Assembly (NCBI GenBank): GCA_008011715.2 | Contig: CP136508.1 | Coordinates: 496,001-560,000, forward strand | DNA length: 64,000 bases | Reading direction: 5' to 3' | From: [Empedobacter] haloabium | Lineage (GTDB): Bacteria; Pseudomonadota; Gammaproteobacteria; Burkholderiales; Burkholderiaceae_D | Made by a program: the position numbers and the translations under genes | The notes under the pieces: generated by a model | Databases searched by the model: none | Told to the model about the DNA's origin: nothing | What the model saw: the letters and a program-made list of their open reading frames with translations, nothing else | Shown here: one piece after another, positions 34,318-42,906 of the stretch | Layout of the letters: the number at the start of each line of letters is the position of its first letter | Position numbering within the stretch: the stretch's first letter is position 1

Positions 34318-35869
34318 TGGCAGCGCTCCAACCAGCCAGTGTCATCGCCGTCATCGGCAGCGGCGCGATGGGTTCCGGCATCGCCCAGGTGGCGGCGGCC
34401 GCGGGCCACACCGTCAAGCTGTACGACACGCGCGCCGAAGCCGTCACGGTCGCCCTGGCCGGCATCGGCACCATCTACAGCAAGCTGGCGGACAAGGGCA
34501 AGATGACGCACGCGGAAGCGGAAGCGGCCCGCGCGCGCCTGCATGCCGTCACCAGCCTGGCCGACGTGGCCGATGCGGCCCTAGTGATCGAAGCCATCGT
34601 CGAGGACCTGGACGTCAAGCGCGGCCTGTTCGCCGAGCTGGAAGGCATCGTCGGCCACGACGCGATCCTGGCGACCAACACGTCGTCGATTTCCATCACG
34701 GCCATCGGCGCCAAGCTGCGCCGGCCCGAACGCCTGGTCGGCATGCACTTCTTCAATCCGGTGCCGCTGATGGCGCTGGTCGAAGTGATCAGTGGCCTGG
34801 CCACCGATGCGCAGGTGGCCAACACCGTGTACGACACGGCCGCCAGCTGGGGCAAGAACCCCGTGCACGCGAAATCCACGCCCGGCTTCATCGTCAACCG
34901 CGTGGCGCGGCCGTTCTATGCCGAAGGCTGGCGCCTGCTGCAGGAACAGGCGGCGGATGCGGCCACGATCGACGCGGTGCTGCGCGAGGCGGGGGCTTCC
35001 GCATGGGGCCTTTCGAGCTGATGGACCTGATCGGCCATGACGTCAACTACTCGGTGACCCGCTCCGTATTCGACGCCTACTACGGCGACCCGCGCTTCAC
35101 GCCTTCCGTGCTGCAGCAGGAGATGGTCAATGCCGGCTTCCTGGGCCGCAAAGCGGGGCGCGGCTGCTACCGCTACGGCGAGGGCGCGCAGGCGCCCGTG
35201 GTGCAGGCGGAAGCGCCGCTGCCACGCCCCGACTACGTGGGCCACAGCCTGGAAGCGGGCGCGGACGGCCGCCAGACGGCGGCGATGCTGGAGCGCTTCC
35301 GCGCGCACGGCATCGATGTCCACAATCGCAGCTCGGCCGAAGGCCACCAGCACGGCGAGGCGCCGGCCTTCCACTGCAATGGCGCCGCCATCTACCTGAC
35401 CGACGGCCGTACGGCCACCGCGCGGGCGCGCGCCAACCGGCATGACGATACCGTGGTGTTCGACCTGGTGGGCGATCCCGTCAACGCCACCCGCATCGCC
35501 ATCGCCGCCGCCGACCAGTGCAGCCCGGCCGCCTGCAATGCCGCCGTCGCGCTGTTCCAGGCCGCCGGCTTTACCGTCACGCGGCTGGACGACGTGCCGG
35601 GCCTGGCCGTCATGCGCACCGTCGCGATGCTGGCCAACGAGGCCGCCGATGCGGTGCACCAGGGCGTGTGCAGCGCGGCGGCTGCCGATATCGCCATGCA
35701 AAAGGGTGTCAATTACCCGCGCGGCCCGCTGGCGTGGGCCGATGCGGTCGGCCTCAAGCATATCGTCAAGGTGCTTGAAAACCTGGCCGCCACCTATGGC
35801 GAGGACCGCTACCGTGTGTCGCCGCTGCTGCGCCGCCGCCATGCCGCCGGGACGAACATCCATGCGTGA
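34314..35869 (+). pseudogene. paaH: 3-hydroxyacyl-CoA dehydrogenase PaaH, frameshifted
   Basis: 3-hydroxyadipyl-CoA dehydrogenase of the lower pathway, split by a one-base shift. The first part (34314-35021) has VIAVIGSGAMGSGIAQVAAAAG (NAD fold), ATNTSSISITAIG and GMHFFNPVPLMALVEVI, then runs out of frame after IDAVLREAG and stops. The second frame resumes with the expected MGPFELMDLIGHDVNYSVT and continues to 35869, including a second C-terminal domain. A run of GGGGG at 34991-34995 where six G would keep the frame explains the break; restoring one G gives 518 residues, a normal PaaH length. Either a sequencing error or a true disruption. It overlaps the paaG stop and the alternative paaI start. 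Confidence 0.88.
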
Positions 35870-35876
35870 CGCTGCC

Positions 35877-36311
35877 ATGACCGATGCCGACGCGCTGGCC
35901 AAGGCGGCCGGCGCCGCGATGTATGCGCGCGATCCCGCCAGCCAGGGCCTGGGCATGACGCTCGACGAAATCCGCCCCGGCTACGCGCGCATGTCGATGC
36001 GCATCCGGCCAGACATGCTGAACGGCCACGGCTCCTGCCATGGCGGCTTCATCTTCGCGCTGGCGGACAGCGCCTTCGCGTTCGCCTGCAACAGCCACAA
36101 CCTGAACACGGTGGGCGCGGGTTGCAGCATCGATTATCTGGCGCCGGGACGCCAGGACGACCTGCTCACCGCGCATGCGACCGAGCGCACGCTGGCCGGC
36201 AAGACCGGCATCTACGATGTCGACGTCGTCAACCAGGACGGCCGCCTGATCGCCACCTTCCGGGGCAAGTCGCACCGGGTCGGGGGCGAGGTCGTCCCGA
36301 GCCAGGCTTGA
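35877..36311 (+). CDS. paaI: Hydroxyphenylacetyl-CoA thioesterase PaaI
   Basis: 144-residue hotdog-fold thioesterase that rescues CoA from dead-end hydroxyphenylacetyl-CoA. It starts MTDADALAKAAGAAMYARDPASQGLGM and has the active-site helix NGHGSCHGGFIFALADSAFAFACN. An in-frame ATG at 35862 would overlap the paaH end and add five residues; neither has a strong Shine-Dalgarno. Between paaH and paaK. Confidence 0.92.
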   Translation: MTDADALAKAAGAAMYARDPASQGLGMTLDEIRPGYARMSMRIRPDMLNGHGSCHGGFIFALADSAFAFACNSHNLNTVGAGCSIDYLAPGRQDDLLTAHATERTLAGKTGIYDVDVVNQDGRLIATFRGKSHRVGGEVVPSQA

Positions 36312-36335
36312 AGTAACCGAACGAGGGAGACACCC

Positions 36336-37658
36336 ATGGTGCAACGCGTACCCGCGCAAGCGGACCTGGAACCGATCGAGCGCGCCAGCCGCGACGAACT
36401 GCAGGCATTGCAGCTGCAGCGCCTGCAGCAATCGCTGCGCCACGCCTACGAGAATGTGGCGCACTACCGCGCCGCCTTCGATGCGAAAGGCGTCCACCCG
36501 GACGACCTGAAAACGCTGGCCGACCTGGCCAAATTCCCGTTCACGGACAAGGCCACGCTGCGCGACAATTACCCGTTCGGCCTGTTCGCCGTGCCACGCG
36601 AACGGGTCGTGCGCATCCACGCGTCGAGCGGTACCACAGGCAAGGCAACTGTCGTCGGCTACACGCAGAACGACATCGACATGTGGGCGAACATGGTGGC
36701 GCGCTCGATCCGCGCCGCCGGTGGTCGCGCCGGCGACATGGTGCACATCTCGTACGGCTATGGCCTGTTCACGGGCGGCCTGGGCGCGCACTACGGGGCC
36801 GAGCGGCTGGGCTGCACGGTCGTGCCGATGTCCGGCGGCCAGACCGAAAAGCAGGTGCAGCTCATTCAAGACTTCAAGCCCTCGATCATCATGGTCACGC
36901 CGTCGTACATGCTGAACATCATCGAGGAGTTCCGCCGCCAGGGCCTGGACCCGGCGCAGTCCTCGCTGCAGGTCGGCATCTTCGGCGCCGAGCCGTGGAC
37001 GGACGCGATGCGCGCCGAGATCGAGCAGCGCGCCGGCATCGACGCGGTGGACATCTACGGCCTGTCCGAAGTGATCGGCCCGGGCGTGGCCAGCGAGTGC
37101 ATCGAGAGCAAGGACGGTCCCGTCATCTGGGAGGACCACTTCTATCCCGAGATCATCGACCCGGAGACGGGCGAGGTGCTGCCGGACGGCAGCGAGGGCG
37201 AGCTGGTGTTCACGTCGCTGACAAAAGAAGCCATGCCGGTGATCCGCTACCGCACGAAGGACCTGACCCGGCTGCTGCCGCCCACGTCGCGCGCCATGCG
37301 CCGCATGGGCAAGATCACGGGCCGCTCGGACGACATGCTGATCATCCGTGGCGTCAACGTGTTCCCCACCCAGATCGAGGAACTGATCCTGAAGATGCCG
37401 CAACTGGCGCCGCAGTACCAGCTGATCGTCACGCGCGATGGCCACCTGGACAAGCTGGACGTGGTCGGCGAGCTGCGCCCCGAGGTCACCGGCGCCCTGA
37501 CCGACAACGCCATCGACAGCCTGGCGCGCGAACTGGAACACCATATCAAGACGTACGTGGGCGTCACCACCAGTGTGCGCCTGCTGGCCGCCGACAGCAT
37601 CGAGCGCACGCTGACCGGCAAGGCCAGGCGCGTCATCGACAAACGACCCCGCAACTGA
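36336..37658 (+). CDS. paaK: Phenylacetate-CoA ligase PaaK
   Basis: 440-residue AMP-forming ligase that activates phenylacetate to phenylacetyl-CoA, the pathway entry and the inducer of PaaX. The P-loop-like motif is HASSGTTGKATVVGYT; other blocks are SYGYGLFTGGLGAHYGAERLGCTVVPMSGGQTEKQVQ, GAEPWTDAMRAEIE, YGLSEVIGPGVASEC, EDHFYPEIIDPETGEVLPDGSEGELVFTSLTKEAMPVIRYRTKDLT and the C-terminal hinge GRSDDMLIIRGVNVFPTQIEE. GAGGGAG precedes the ATG, which follows paaI by 24 bases. Confidence 0.96.
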   Translation: MVQRVPAQADLEPIERASRDELQALQLQRLQQSLRHAYENVAHYRAAFDAKGVHPDDLKTLADLAKFPFTDKATLRDNYPFGLFAVPRERVVRIHASSGTTGKATVVGYTQNDIDMWANMVARSIRAAGGRAGDMVHISYGYGLFTGGLGAHYGAERLGCTVVPMSGGQTEKQVQLIQDFKPSIIMVTPSYMLNIIEEFRRQGLDPAQSSLQVGIFGAEPWTDAMRAEIEQRAGIDAVDIYGLSEVIGPGVASECIESKDGPVIWEDHFYPEIIDPETGEVLPDGSEGELVFTSLTKEAMPVIRYRTKDLTRLLPPTSRAMRRMGKITGRSDDMLIIRGVNVFPTQIEELILKMPQLAPQYQLIVTRDGHLDKLDVVGELRPEVTGALTDNAIDSLARELEHHIKTYVGVTTSVRLLAADSIERTLTGKARRVIDKRPRN

Positions 37659-37667
37659 GGACAACAA

Positions 37668-38873
37668 ATGAACGAAGCCTATATCTGTGACGCCATCCGT
37701 ACCCCGTTCGGCCGCTTCGGCGGCGCGCTCGCCACCGTGCGCACCGACGACCTGGCCGCGCTGCCGATCGCCGCACTGATCGAGCGCAATCCCGGCGTGG
37801 ACTGGTCGCAGGTCGACGACGTGATCTACGGCTGCGCCAACCAGGCCGGCGAGGATAACCGCAACGTGGGCCGCATGGCCGCGCTGCTGGCCGGGCTGCC
37901 GCCTTCGGTGCCAGGGAACACCGTCAACCGCCTGTGCGGCTCCAGCCTGGACGCCGTCGGCACCGCCGCCCGGGCCATCAAGGCGGGCGAGGCACACCTC
38001 GTCATCGCCGGCGGCGTGGAAAGCATGACGCGCGCGCCGTTCGTGATGGCGAAGGCCGACACGGCGTTTTCCCGCACGGCGAAGATCGAAGACACGACGA
38101 TCGGCTGGCGCTTCGTCAACCCGCGCATGAAGGAGCAGTACGGCATCGACACGATGCCGGAGACGGCGGAGAACGTGGCCGAGCAGTTCAACGTCAGCCG
38201 CGCCGACCAGGACGCGTTCGCGCTGCGCAGCCAGCAGCGCTGCGCCGCCGCACGCGAGGCCGGCGTGTTCGCGCAGGAGATCGTGCCCGTCACGGTGCCT
38301 CAGAAGAAGGGCGATCCGAAGGTGGTGGACGCCGACGAGGGACCGCGGGCCGACATGTCGCTGGAACAGCTGGCCAAGCTGAAGCCTGTTGTGCGCGCCG
38401 GCGGCACCGTCACGGCCGGTAACGCCTCCGGCATCAACGACGGCGCCTGCGCCGTGCTGCTGGCCTCGAGCAAGGCGGTCGAGCAATACGGCCTGAAACC
38501 GCGCGCGAAAGTGCTGGGCATGGCCACGGCCGGTGTCGAGCCGCGCATCATGGGCTTCGCGCCGGCGCCGGCGTCGAAGAAGCTGCTGGCGCAGCTGGGC
38601 CTCTCCATCGAGCAGATGGACGTGATCGAATTGAACGAGGCGTTCGCCGCCCAGGGCCTGGCCGTCACGCGCGACCTGGGCCTGCCGGACGACGCGCCGC
38701 AGGTCAATCCGAACGGCGGCGCCATCGCCATCGGCCACCCGCTGGGTGCTTCCGGCGCCCGCCTCATCACGGCGGCGGTCAATCAGCTGGAGCGCACCGG
38801 CGGCCGCTATGCGCTGTGCACGATGTGCATCGGCGTGGGCCAGGGCATCGCCATCGTCATCGAGCGGGTCTGA
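37668..38873 (+). CDS. paaJ: 3-oxoadipyl-CoA/3-oxo-5,6-dehydrosuberyl-CoA thiolase
   Basis: 401-residue thiolase that releases acetyl-CoA at two steps of the pathway. Catalytic Cys90 is in NRLCGSSLDAVG, His357 in GGAIAIGHPLGASG and Cys387 in CTMCIGVGQG. DAIRTPFGRFGGALATVRTDDLAALPI and GWRFVNPRMKEQYGIDTMPETAENVA identify the PaaJ/PcaF group. It lies between paaK and paaY with gaps of 9 and 4 bases. PcaF-type enzymes have the same fold; the context favours paaJ. Confidence 0.94.
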   Translation: MNEAYICDAIRTPFGRFGGALATVRTDDLAALPIAALIERNPGVDWSQVDDVIYGCANQAGEDNRNVGRMAALLAGLPPSVPGNTVNRLCGSSLDAVGTAARAIKAGEAHLVIAGGVESMTRAPFVMAKADTAFSRTAKIEDTTIGWRFVNPRMKEQYGIDTMPETAENVAEQFNVSRADQDAFALRSQQRCAAAREAGVFAQEIVPVTVPQKKGDPKVVDADEGPRADMSLEQLAKLKPVVRAGGTVTAGNASGINDGACAVLLASSKAVEQYGLKPRAKVLGMATAGVEPRIMGFAPAPASKKLLAQLGLSIEQMDVIELNEAFAAQGLAVTRDLGLPDDAPQVNPNGGAIAIGHPLGASGARLITAAVNQLERTGGRYALCTMCIGVGQGIAIVIERV

Positions 38874-38877
38874 GCCG

Positions 38878-39483
38878 ATGGTCAAGGTCTACGAGATCAA
38901 CGGCATCCGCCCGGTCGTCCACCCCAGCGCCTACGTCCACCCGACGGCGGTGCTGATCGGCGACGTCATCGTCGGCCCGCGCTGCTATATCGGGCCGCTG
39001 GCGTCGCTGCGCGGCGATTTCGGCCGCCTGATCCTGGAAGAAGGCGTCAACGTGCAGGACACCTGCGTGATGCACGGCTTCGCCGGCTCGGACACGGTGG
39101 TCGAGGTGGACGGCCACATCGGCCACGGCGCCGTGCTGCACGGCTGCCGCATCGGCCGCAATGCGCTGGTGGGCATGAATGCCGTCGTGATGGACAACGC
39201 GGTGGTGGGCGCCGAGAGCATCGTCGCCGCCATGTGCTTCGTCAAGGCCGGCATGGACATCCCGCCGCGCAGCATGGTCATCGGCACCCCGGCACGCATC
39301 GTTCGGCAGGTCACCGATGCGGAACTGGAATGGAAGAATATCGGCACCGGCCAGTACCACGAGCTGGCGGTGCGCTCGCGCGAGACGATGCGCGAGGTCG
39401 AGGCGCACACCGAGGTGGCGCCGGACCGCCCGCGCATGCAGTGGGACAGCTCGCTGCCGCTGCACGTCCATAAAACTAGATAA
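38878..39483 (+). CDS. paaY: PaaY hexapeptide-repeat protein
   Basis: 201-residue left-handed beta-helix protein with hexapeptide repeats (IGDVIVGPRCYIGPLASLRGDFGRLILEEGVNVQDTCVMHGFAG). PaaY of E. coli is a thioesterase acting on ring-hydroxylated or lactone-like CoA by-products. The histidines in VMHGFAG and HIGHGAVLHGC are compatible with a metal site of the gamma-carbonic-anhydrase-like fold. It starts four bases after the paaJ stop. Confidence 0.92.
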   Translation: MVKVYEINGIRPVVHPSAYVHPTAVLIGDVIVGPRCYIGPLASLRGDFGRLILEEGVNVQDTCVMHGFAGSDTVVEVDGHIGHGAVLHGCRIGRNALVGMNAVVMDNAVVGAESIVAAMCFVKAGMDIPPRSMVIGTPARIVRQVTDAELEWKNIGTGQYHELAVRSRETMREVEAHTEVAPDRPRMQWDSSLPLHVHKTR

Positions 39484-39499
39484 CCCTGGAGACAAGACC

Positions 39500-41545
39500 A
39501 TGGCAACCACCCTGCAAAGCTTCATCGCCGGCCGCTGGCACGGCAAGGAAGCGCACCAGCCGCTGCACGGCGCGCTGAACAACCAGCTGATCTATCACAC
39601 GCATGCGGAAGTCGTCGACTTCGCCGAGGCCGTGGACTACGGCCGCAAGACCGGCATCCCGGCGCTGATGCAGCTCGACTTCCAGCAGCGCGCCGCCGTG
39701 CTGAAGGCGCTGGCGCTGTACCTGATGGAGCGCAAGGAAGAGCTGTACCGCATCTCGCACCTGACCGGCGCCACCCGCGCCGACAGCTGGGTGGACGTGG
39801 AAGGCGGCATCGGCACCCTGTTCGCGTACGCCAGCATGGGCAGCCGCGAGCTGCCCTCGTCGAACGTGCTGCACGAAGGCCCGGCACTGGCGCTGGGCAA
39901 GCGCGGCGGCTTCTCCGGCACCCACATCCTGGTGCCGAAGGGCGGCATCGCGGTGCACATCAATGCATTCAACTTTCCGATCTGGGGCCTGCTGGAAAAA
40001 TTCGCGCCCAGCTTCCTGGCCGCGATGCCGTGCATCGGCAAGCCGGCCACGGCGACCAGCTACCTGACCGAGGCGCTGGTGCGCATGGTGCACGAATCGA
40101 ACCTGCTGCCCGCGGGCGCGCTGCAGCTCGTCATCGGCAGCACGGGCGACCTGCTGGACCGCCTGACCGGCTTCGATGCCGTCACCTTCACCGGCTCGGC
40201 CGACACGGCGGCCAAGCTGCGCGCCAACCGCAACCTGATCGCCAACTCGGTGCCGTTCACGGCGGAGGCGGACTCGCTGAACTGCGCCATCCTGGCGCCG
40301 GACGTGACGCCGGACGATCCGGAATTCGACCTGTTCGTCAAGGAAGTGGCGCGCGAGATGACGGGCAAGGCCGGCCAGAAGTGCACGGCGATTCGCCGCA
40401 TCATCGTGCCGCGCCAGCAGGCCGACAACGTGGCCGAGCGCCTGCGCGACCGGCTGGCCAAGATCACCGTGGGCGATCCATCCATCGACGGCGTGCGCAT
40501 GGGCGCGCTGGCCTCGAAGGACCAGCAGCGCGACGTCGCGGCCCAGGTCGAGCGCCTGCTGGCCGGCAATGAGCTGCTGTACGGCCGCCCGGAAGAGCTG
40601 AAACTGGTGGGCGACGGCGTGCACGAGGGCGCGTTCTTCTCGCCCACGCTGGTCATGTGCCGCAACGCAATGGAGAACGACGCGGTGCACGACGTCGAAG
40701 CCTTCGGTCCCGTCAGCACCCTGATGACGTACGACGGCATCGACGAGGCGCTGGCGCTGGCCGCGCGCGGCAAGGGCAGCTTGGTCTCGACCCTGGTGAC
40801 GAAGGACCCCGCCACGGCCGCGTACGCAGTGCCGATGGCGGCCGCCCATCATGGCCGCGTGCTGGTATTGGAACGCGAGGCGTCGGTGGATTCGACGGGC
40901 CACGGCTCGCCGCTGCCGCAGCTCAAGCACGGCGGTCCGGGCCGCGCCGGCGGCGGCGAGGAGCTGGGCGGCATCCGCGCCGTCAAGCACTTCCTGCAGC
41001 GCGCCGCGGTGCAGGGCTCGCCGACGATGCTCTCGGCCATCACGGGCGAATACGTGCGGGGTGGCGCGGTGCGCGAGAGCGAGGTGCACCCGTTCCGCAA
41101 GCATTTCGAGGATCTGCAGGTGGGCGACTCCTTGCTGACGCACCGCCGCACCGTCAGCGAGGCGGACATCGTCAACTTCGGTGGTGTCTCGGGCGACTAT
41201 TTCTACATGCACTTCGACGAGATCGCGGCCAAGGACACGCAGTTCGGCAAGCGCATCGCGCACGGCTACTTCGTGCTGTCCGCCGCGGCCGGCCTGTTCG
41301 TCTCGCCGGCCCCGGGTCCGGTGCTGGCCAACTACGGCCTGGACAACCTGCGCTTCATCACGCCGGTGGCGATCGGCGACACGATCCGCGCCCGCCTGAC
41401 GTGCAAGCGCAAGGTCGATCGCAACCGCAAGGACGACAAGGGCGTCGGCCAGGGTGTCGTGGCATGGGACGTGCAGGTGACGAACCAGAACGACGAGCTG
41501 GTGGCGAGTTATGACATCCTGACGCTGGTGTCCAAAAGAGCATGA
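39500..41545 (+). CDS. paaZ: Bifunctional oxepin-CoA hydrolase / semialdehyde dehydrogenase PaaZ
   Basis: 681-residue fusion, the same length as E. coli PaaZ. The N-terminal aldehyde dehydrogenase (1 to about 520) has Glu256 in [10 protein letters not shown] and the catalytic Cys295 in GQKCTAIRR. The C-terminal MaoC-type hydratase (about 540-681) has [26 protein letters not shown] and [19 protein letters not shown]. It opens the oxepin ring and oxidises the resulting aldehyde. GGAGACA ribosome site; last gene of the paa operon, followed by a long inverted repeat. Confidence 0.96.
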   Translation: MATTLQSFIAGRWHGKEAHQPLHGALNNQLIYHTHAEVVDFAEAVDYGRKTGIPALMQLDFQQRAAVLKALALYLMERKEELYRISHLTGATRADSWVDVEGGIGTLFAYASMGSRELPSSNVLHEGPALALGKRGGFSGTHILVPKGGIAVHINAFNFPIWGLLEKFAPSFLAAMPCIGKPATATSYLTEALVRMVHESNLLPAGALQLVIGSTGDLLDRLTGFDAVTFTGSADTAAKLRANRNLIANSVPFTAEADSLNCAILAPDVTPDDPEFDLFVKEVAREMTGKAGQKCTAIRRIIVPRQQADNVAERLRDRLAKITVGDPSIDGVRMGALASKDQQRDVAAQVERLLAGNELLYGRPEELKLVGDGVHEGAFFSPTLVMCRNAMENDAVHDVEAFGPVSTLMTYDGIDEALALAARGKGSLVSTLVTKDPATAAYAVPMAAAHHGRVLVLEREASVDSTGHGSPLPQLKHGGPGRAGGGEELGGIRAVKHFLQRAAVQGSPTMLSAITGEYVRGGAVRESEVHPFRKHFEDLQVGDSLLTHRRTVSEADIVNFGGVSGDYFYMHFDEIAAKDTQFGKRIAHGYFVLSAAAGLFVSPAPGPVLANYGLDNLRFITPVAIGDTIRARLTCKRKVDRNRKDDKGVGQGVVAWDVQVTNQNDELVASYDILTLVSKRA

Positions 41546-41549
41546 GGTT

Positions 41550-41636
41550 GGGGTCTGTCCCCGCAGGGGACTGACCCCGAAGTTTGCCTGATATTCACTG
41601 AACTTCGGGGTCAGTCCCTGTGCAGGGACAGACCCC
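41550..41636. repeat. Long inverted repeat after paaZ
   Basis: GGGGTCTGTCCCCGCAGGGG-type arm (41550-41584) pairs with its complement at 41601-41636, leaving a 16-base loop and one bulge. This is the clearest copy of the GGGGTCTGTCC / GGGACTGACCCC family. It lies between the convergent ends of paaZ and the M24 peptidase gene. Confidence 0.9.
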
Positions 41637-41660
41637 AGCGGCGCCAGCGCCGTCGATGAA

Positions 41661-42887
41661 TCAACCGCGCAAGCCGAATGGATCGTCGATCGACCGTGCC
41701 GGCTGCGTGAACCACGCCGGGCCCTGTTCCGTCATGTAGAAGTGGTCCTCGTGGCGGATGCCGAATTCGCCCGGCACGCAGATCATCGGCTCGTTCGAGA
41801 AGCACATGCCTACGTCCAGCGGCGTCTTGTCGCCGCCCACGAGGTACGGCCATTCATGGATGTCCAGGCCGATGCCGTGGCCGGTGCGGTGCGGCAGGCC
41901 GGGCAGCTTGTAGCCGGGACCGAAGCCGTTGGCTTCCAGCGAGCGGCGCGCGGCGGCGTCCACTTCTTCGCACGGTACGTCCAGGCGGGCCGCTTCGAAC
42001 GCGGCCTGCTGCGCCGCCTTTTCCGCGTTCCAGACGAAGCGCTGGCGTTCGCTCGGCGTGCCGTACACGTAGGTGCGCGTGATGTCGGAAATGTAGTTGT
42101 GCAGCTTGCAGCCGGTGTCGATCAGCACCGTGTCGCCTTCCTTCAAGGTCTGCACATAGCTGACGCCGTGCGGGAAGGCGGTAGCGGGGCCGAACAGCAC
42201 GATGCAGAAGTAGGAGCCGGAGGCGCCCACCTTGCGATGCGCGCGGGCGATGAATTCTTCCACTTCCGCCGTCGTGATGCCTTCGCGCAGGATGCTGGCG
42301 GTGGCCACGTGCACGGCCAAGGTCATGTCCATGGCGCGCTGCATCAGCGCGATCTCGGCCCGCGACTTGCGCGTGCGGCAGTGCGCCGTCACGGCACGGG
42401 CGTTCTCCAGCGCATAGCCGGCGGCCAGCGGGCGAATGCCGTCGTAGATGAAGAAGGCGGCGCTTTCGCAGATGCCCACGCGCGGCGGGCGTTGCTCGTC
42501 CTGCGCAATGCCCATCCGCGCCAGCACGTCGACGAACAGGCGGTATGGACTTTCGTGCTCTTCCCAGCAGTTGACAGGACCGTCGACCAGCATGAAGTCC
42601 TTCAGCGTGTCGTGCTCGAACGCGGGCGCGATGTATTCCACCGGGCCACTGGCCGGCAGGATGGCGCCCACCATGCGCTCGCTGGCGTACCAGCGCGTGC
42701 CGGTGAAATACAGCAGGTTGGCGCCGGCGTTCAGGTAGACGGCGGCGATGCCTTCGCGCTGCATGTACGCCTGCGCCTTGGCGATGCGCGCCAGGTGCTC
42801 GTCGCGGCCGATGGGCACGGCGCCCGCCGTCATGTCTTCCAGTGTCGCCAGTGCTTCCTCGATGTTTTTGCCGCCGATGCCGTTCAT
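41661..42887 (-). CDS. M24-family metallopeptidase (Xaa-Pro dipeptidase-like)
   Basis: 408-residue pita-bread-fold peptidase. The N-terminal creatinase-type domain (1-175; YLNAGANLLYFTGTRWYASERM) precedes the catalytic domain. Metal ligands appear as Asp257 (LIDTG), Asp268 (ISDITRT), His337 (HRTGHGIGLDIHE), Glu366 (FSNEPM) and Glu380 (RHEDHF). It is probably an aminopeptidase P or prolidase. Same strand as the unknown gene upstream (42907-44388), 19 bases apart, so perhaps co-transcribed. Confidence 0.9.
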   Translation of the reverse strand: MNGIGGKNIEEALATLEDMTAGAVPIGRDEHLARIAKAQAYMQREGIAAVYLNAGANLLYFTGTRWYASERMVGAILPASGPVEYIAPAFEHDTLKDFMLVDGPVNCWEEHESPYRLFVDVLARMGIAQDEQRPPRVGICESAAFFIYDGIRPLAAGYALENARAVTAHCRTRKSRAEIALMQRAMDMTLAVHVATASILREGITTAEVEEFIARAHRKVGASGSYFCIVLFGPATAFPHGVSYVQTLKEGDTVLIDTGCKLHNYISDITRTYVYGTPSERQRFVWNAEKAAQQAAFEAARLDVPCEEVDAAARRSLEANGFGPGYKLPGLPHRTGHGIGLDIHEWPYLVGGDKTPLDVGMCFSNEPMICVPGEFGIRHEDHFYMTEQGPAWFTQPARSIDDPFGLRG

Positions 42888-42906
42888 GTGTGCTCCGTGC
42901 TTGTCG

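Noticed and set aside
34980..35030. Programmed frameshifting in paaH
   Set aside because: There is no recognised slippery heptamer, and a missing base in a G homopolymer is a simpler cause.
35766..38885. 1039-residue open frame on the minus strand
   Set aside because: It lies opposite paaI, paaK and paaJ, all well supported on the plus strand; long antisense frames are common at this GC content, and its residues are Arg/His/Gln/Val-rich with no motif.
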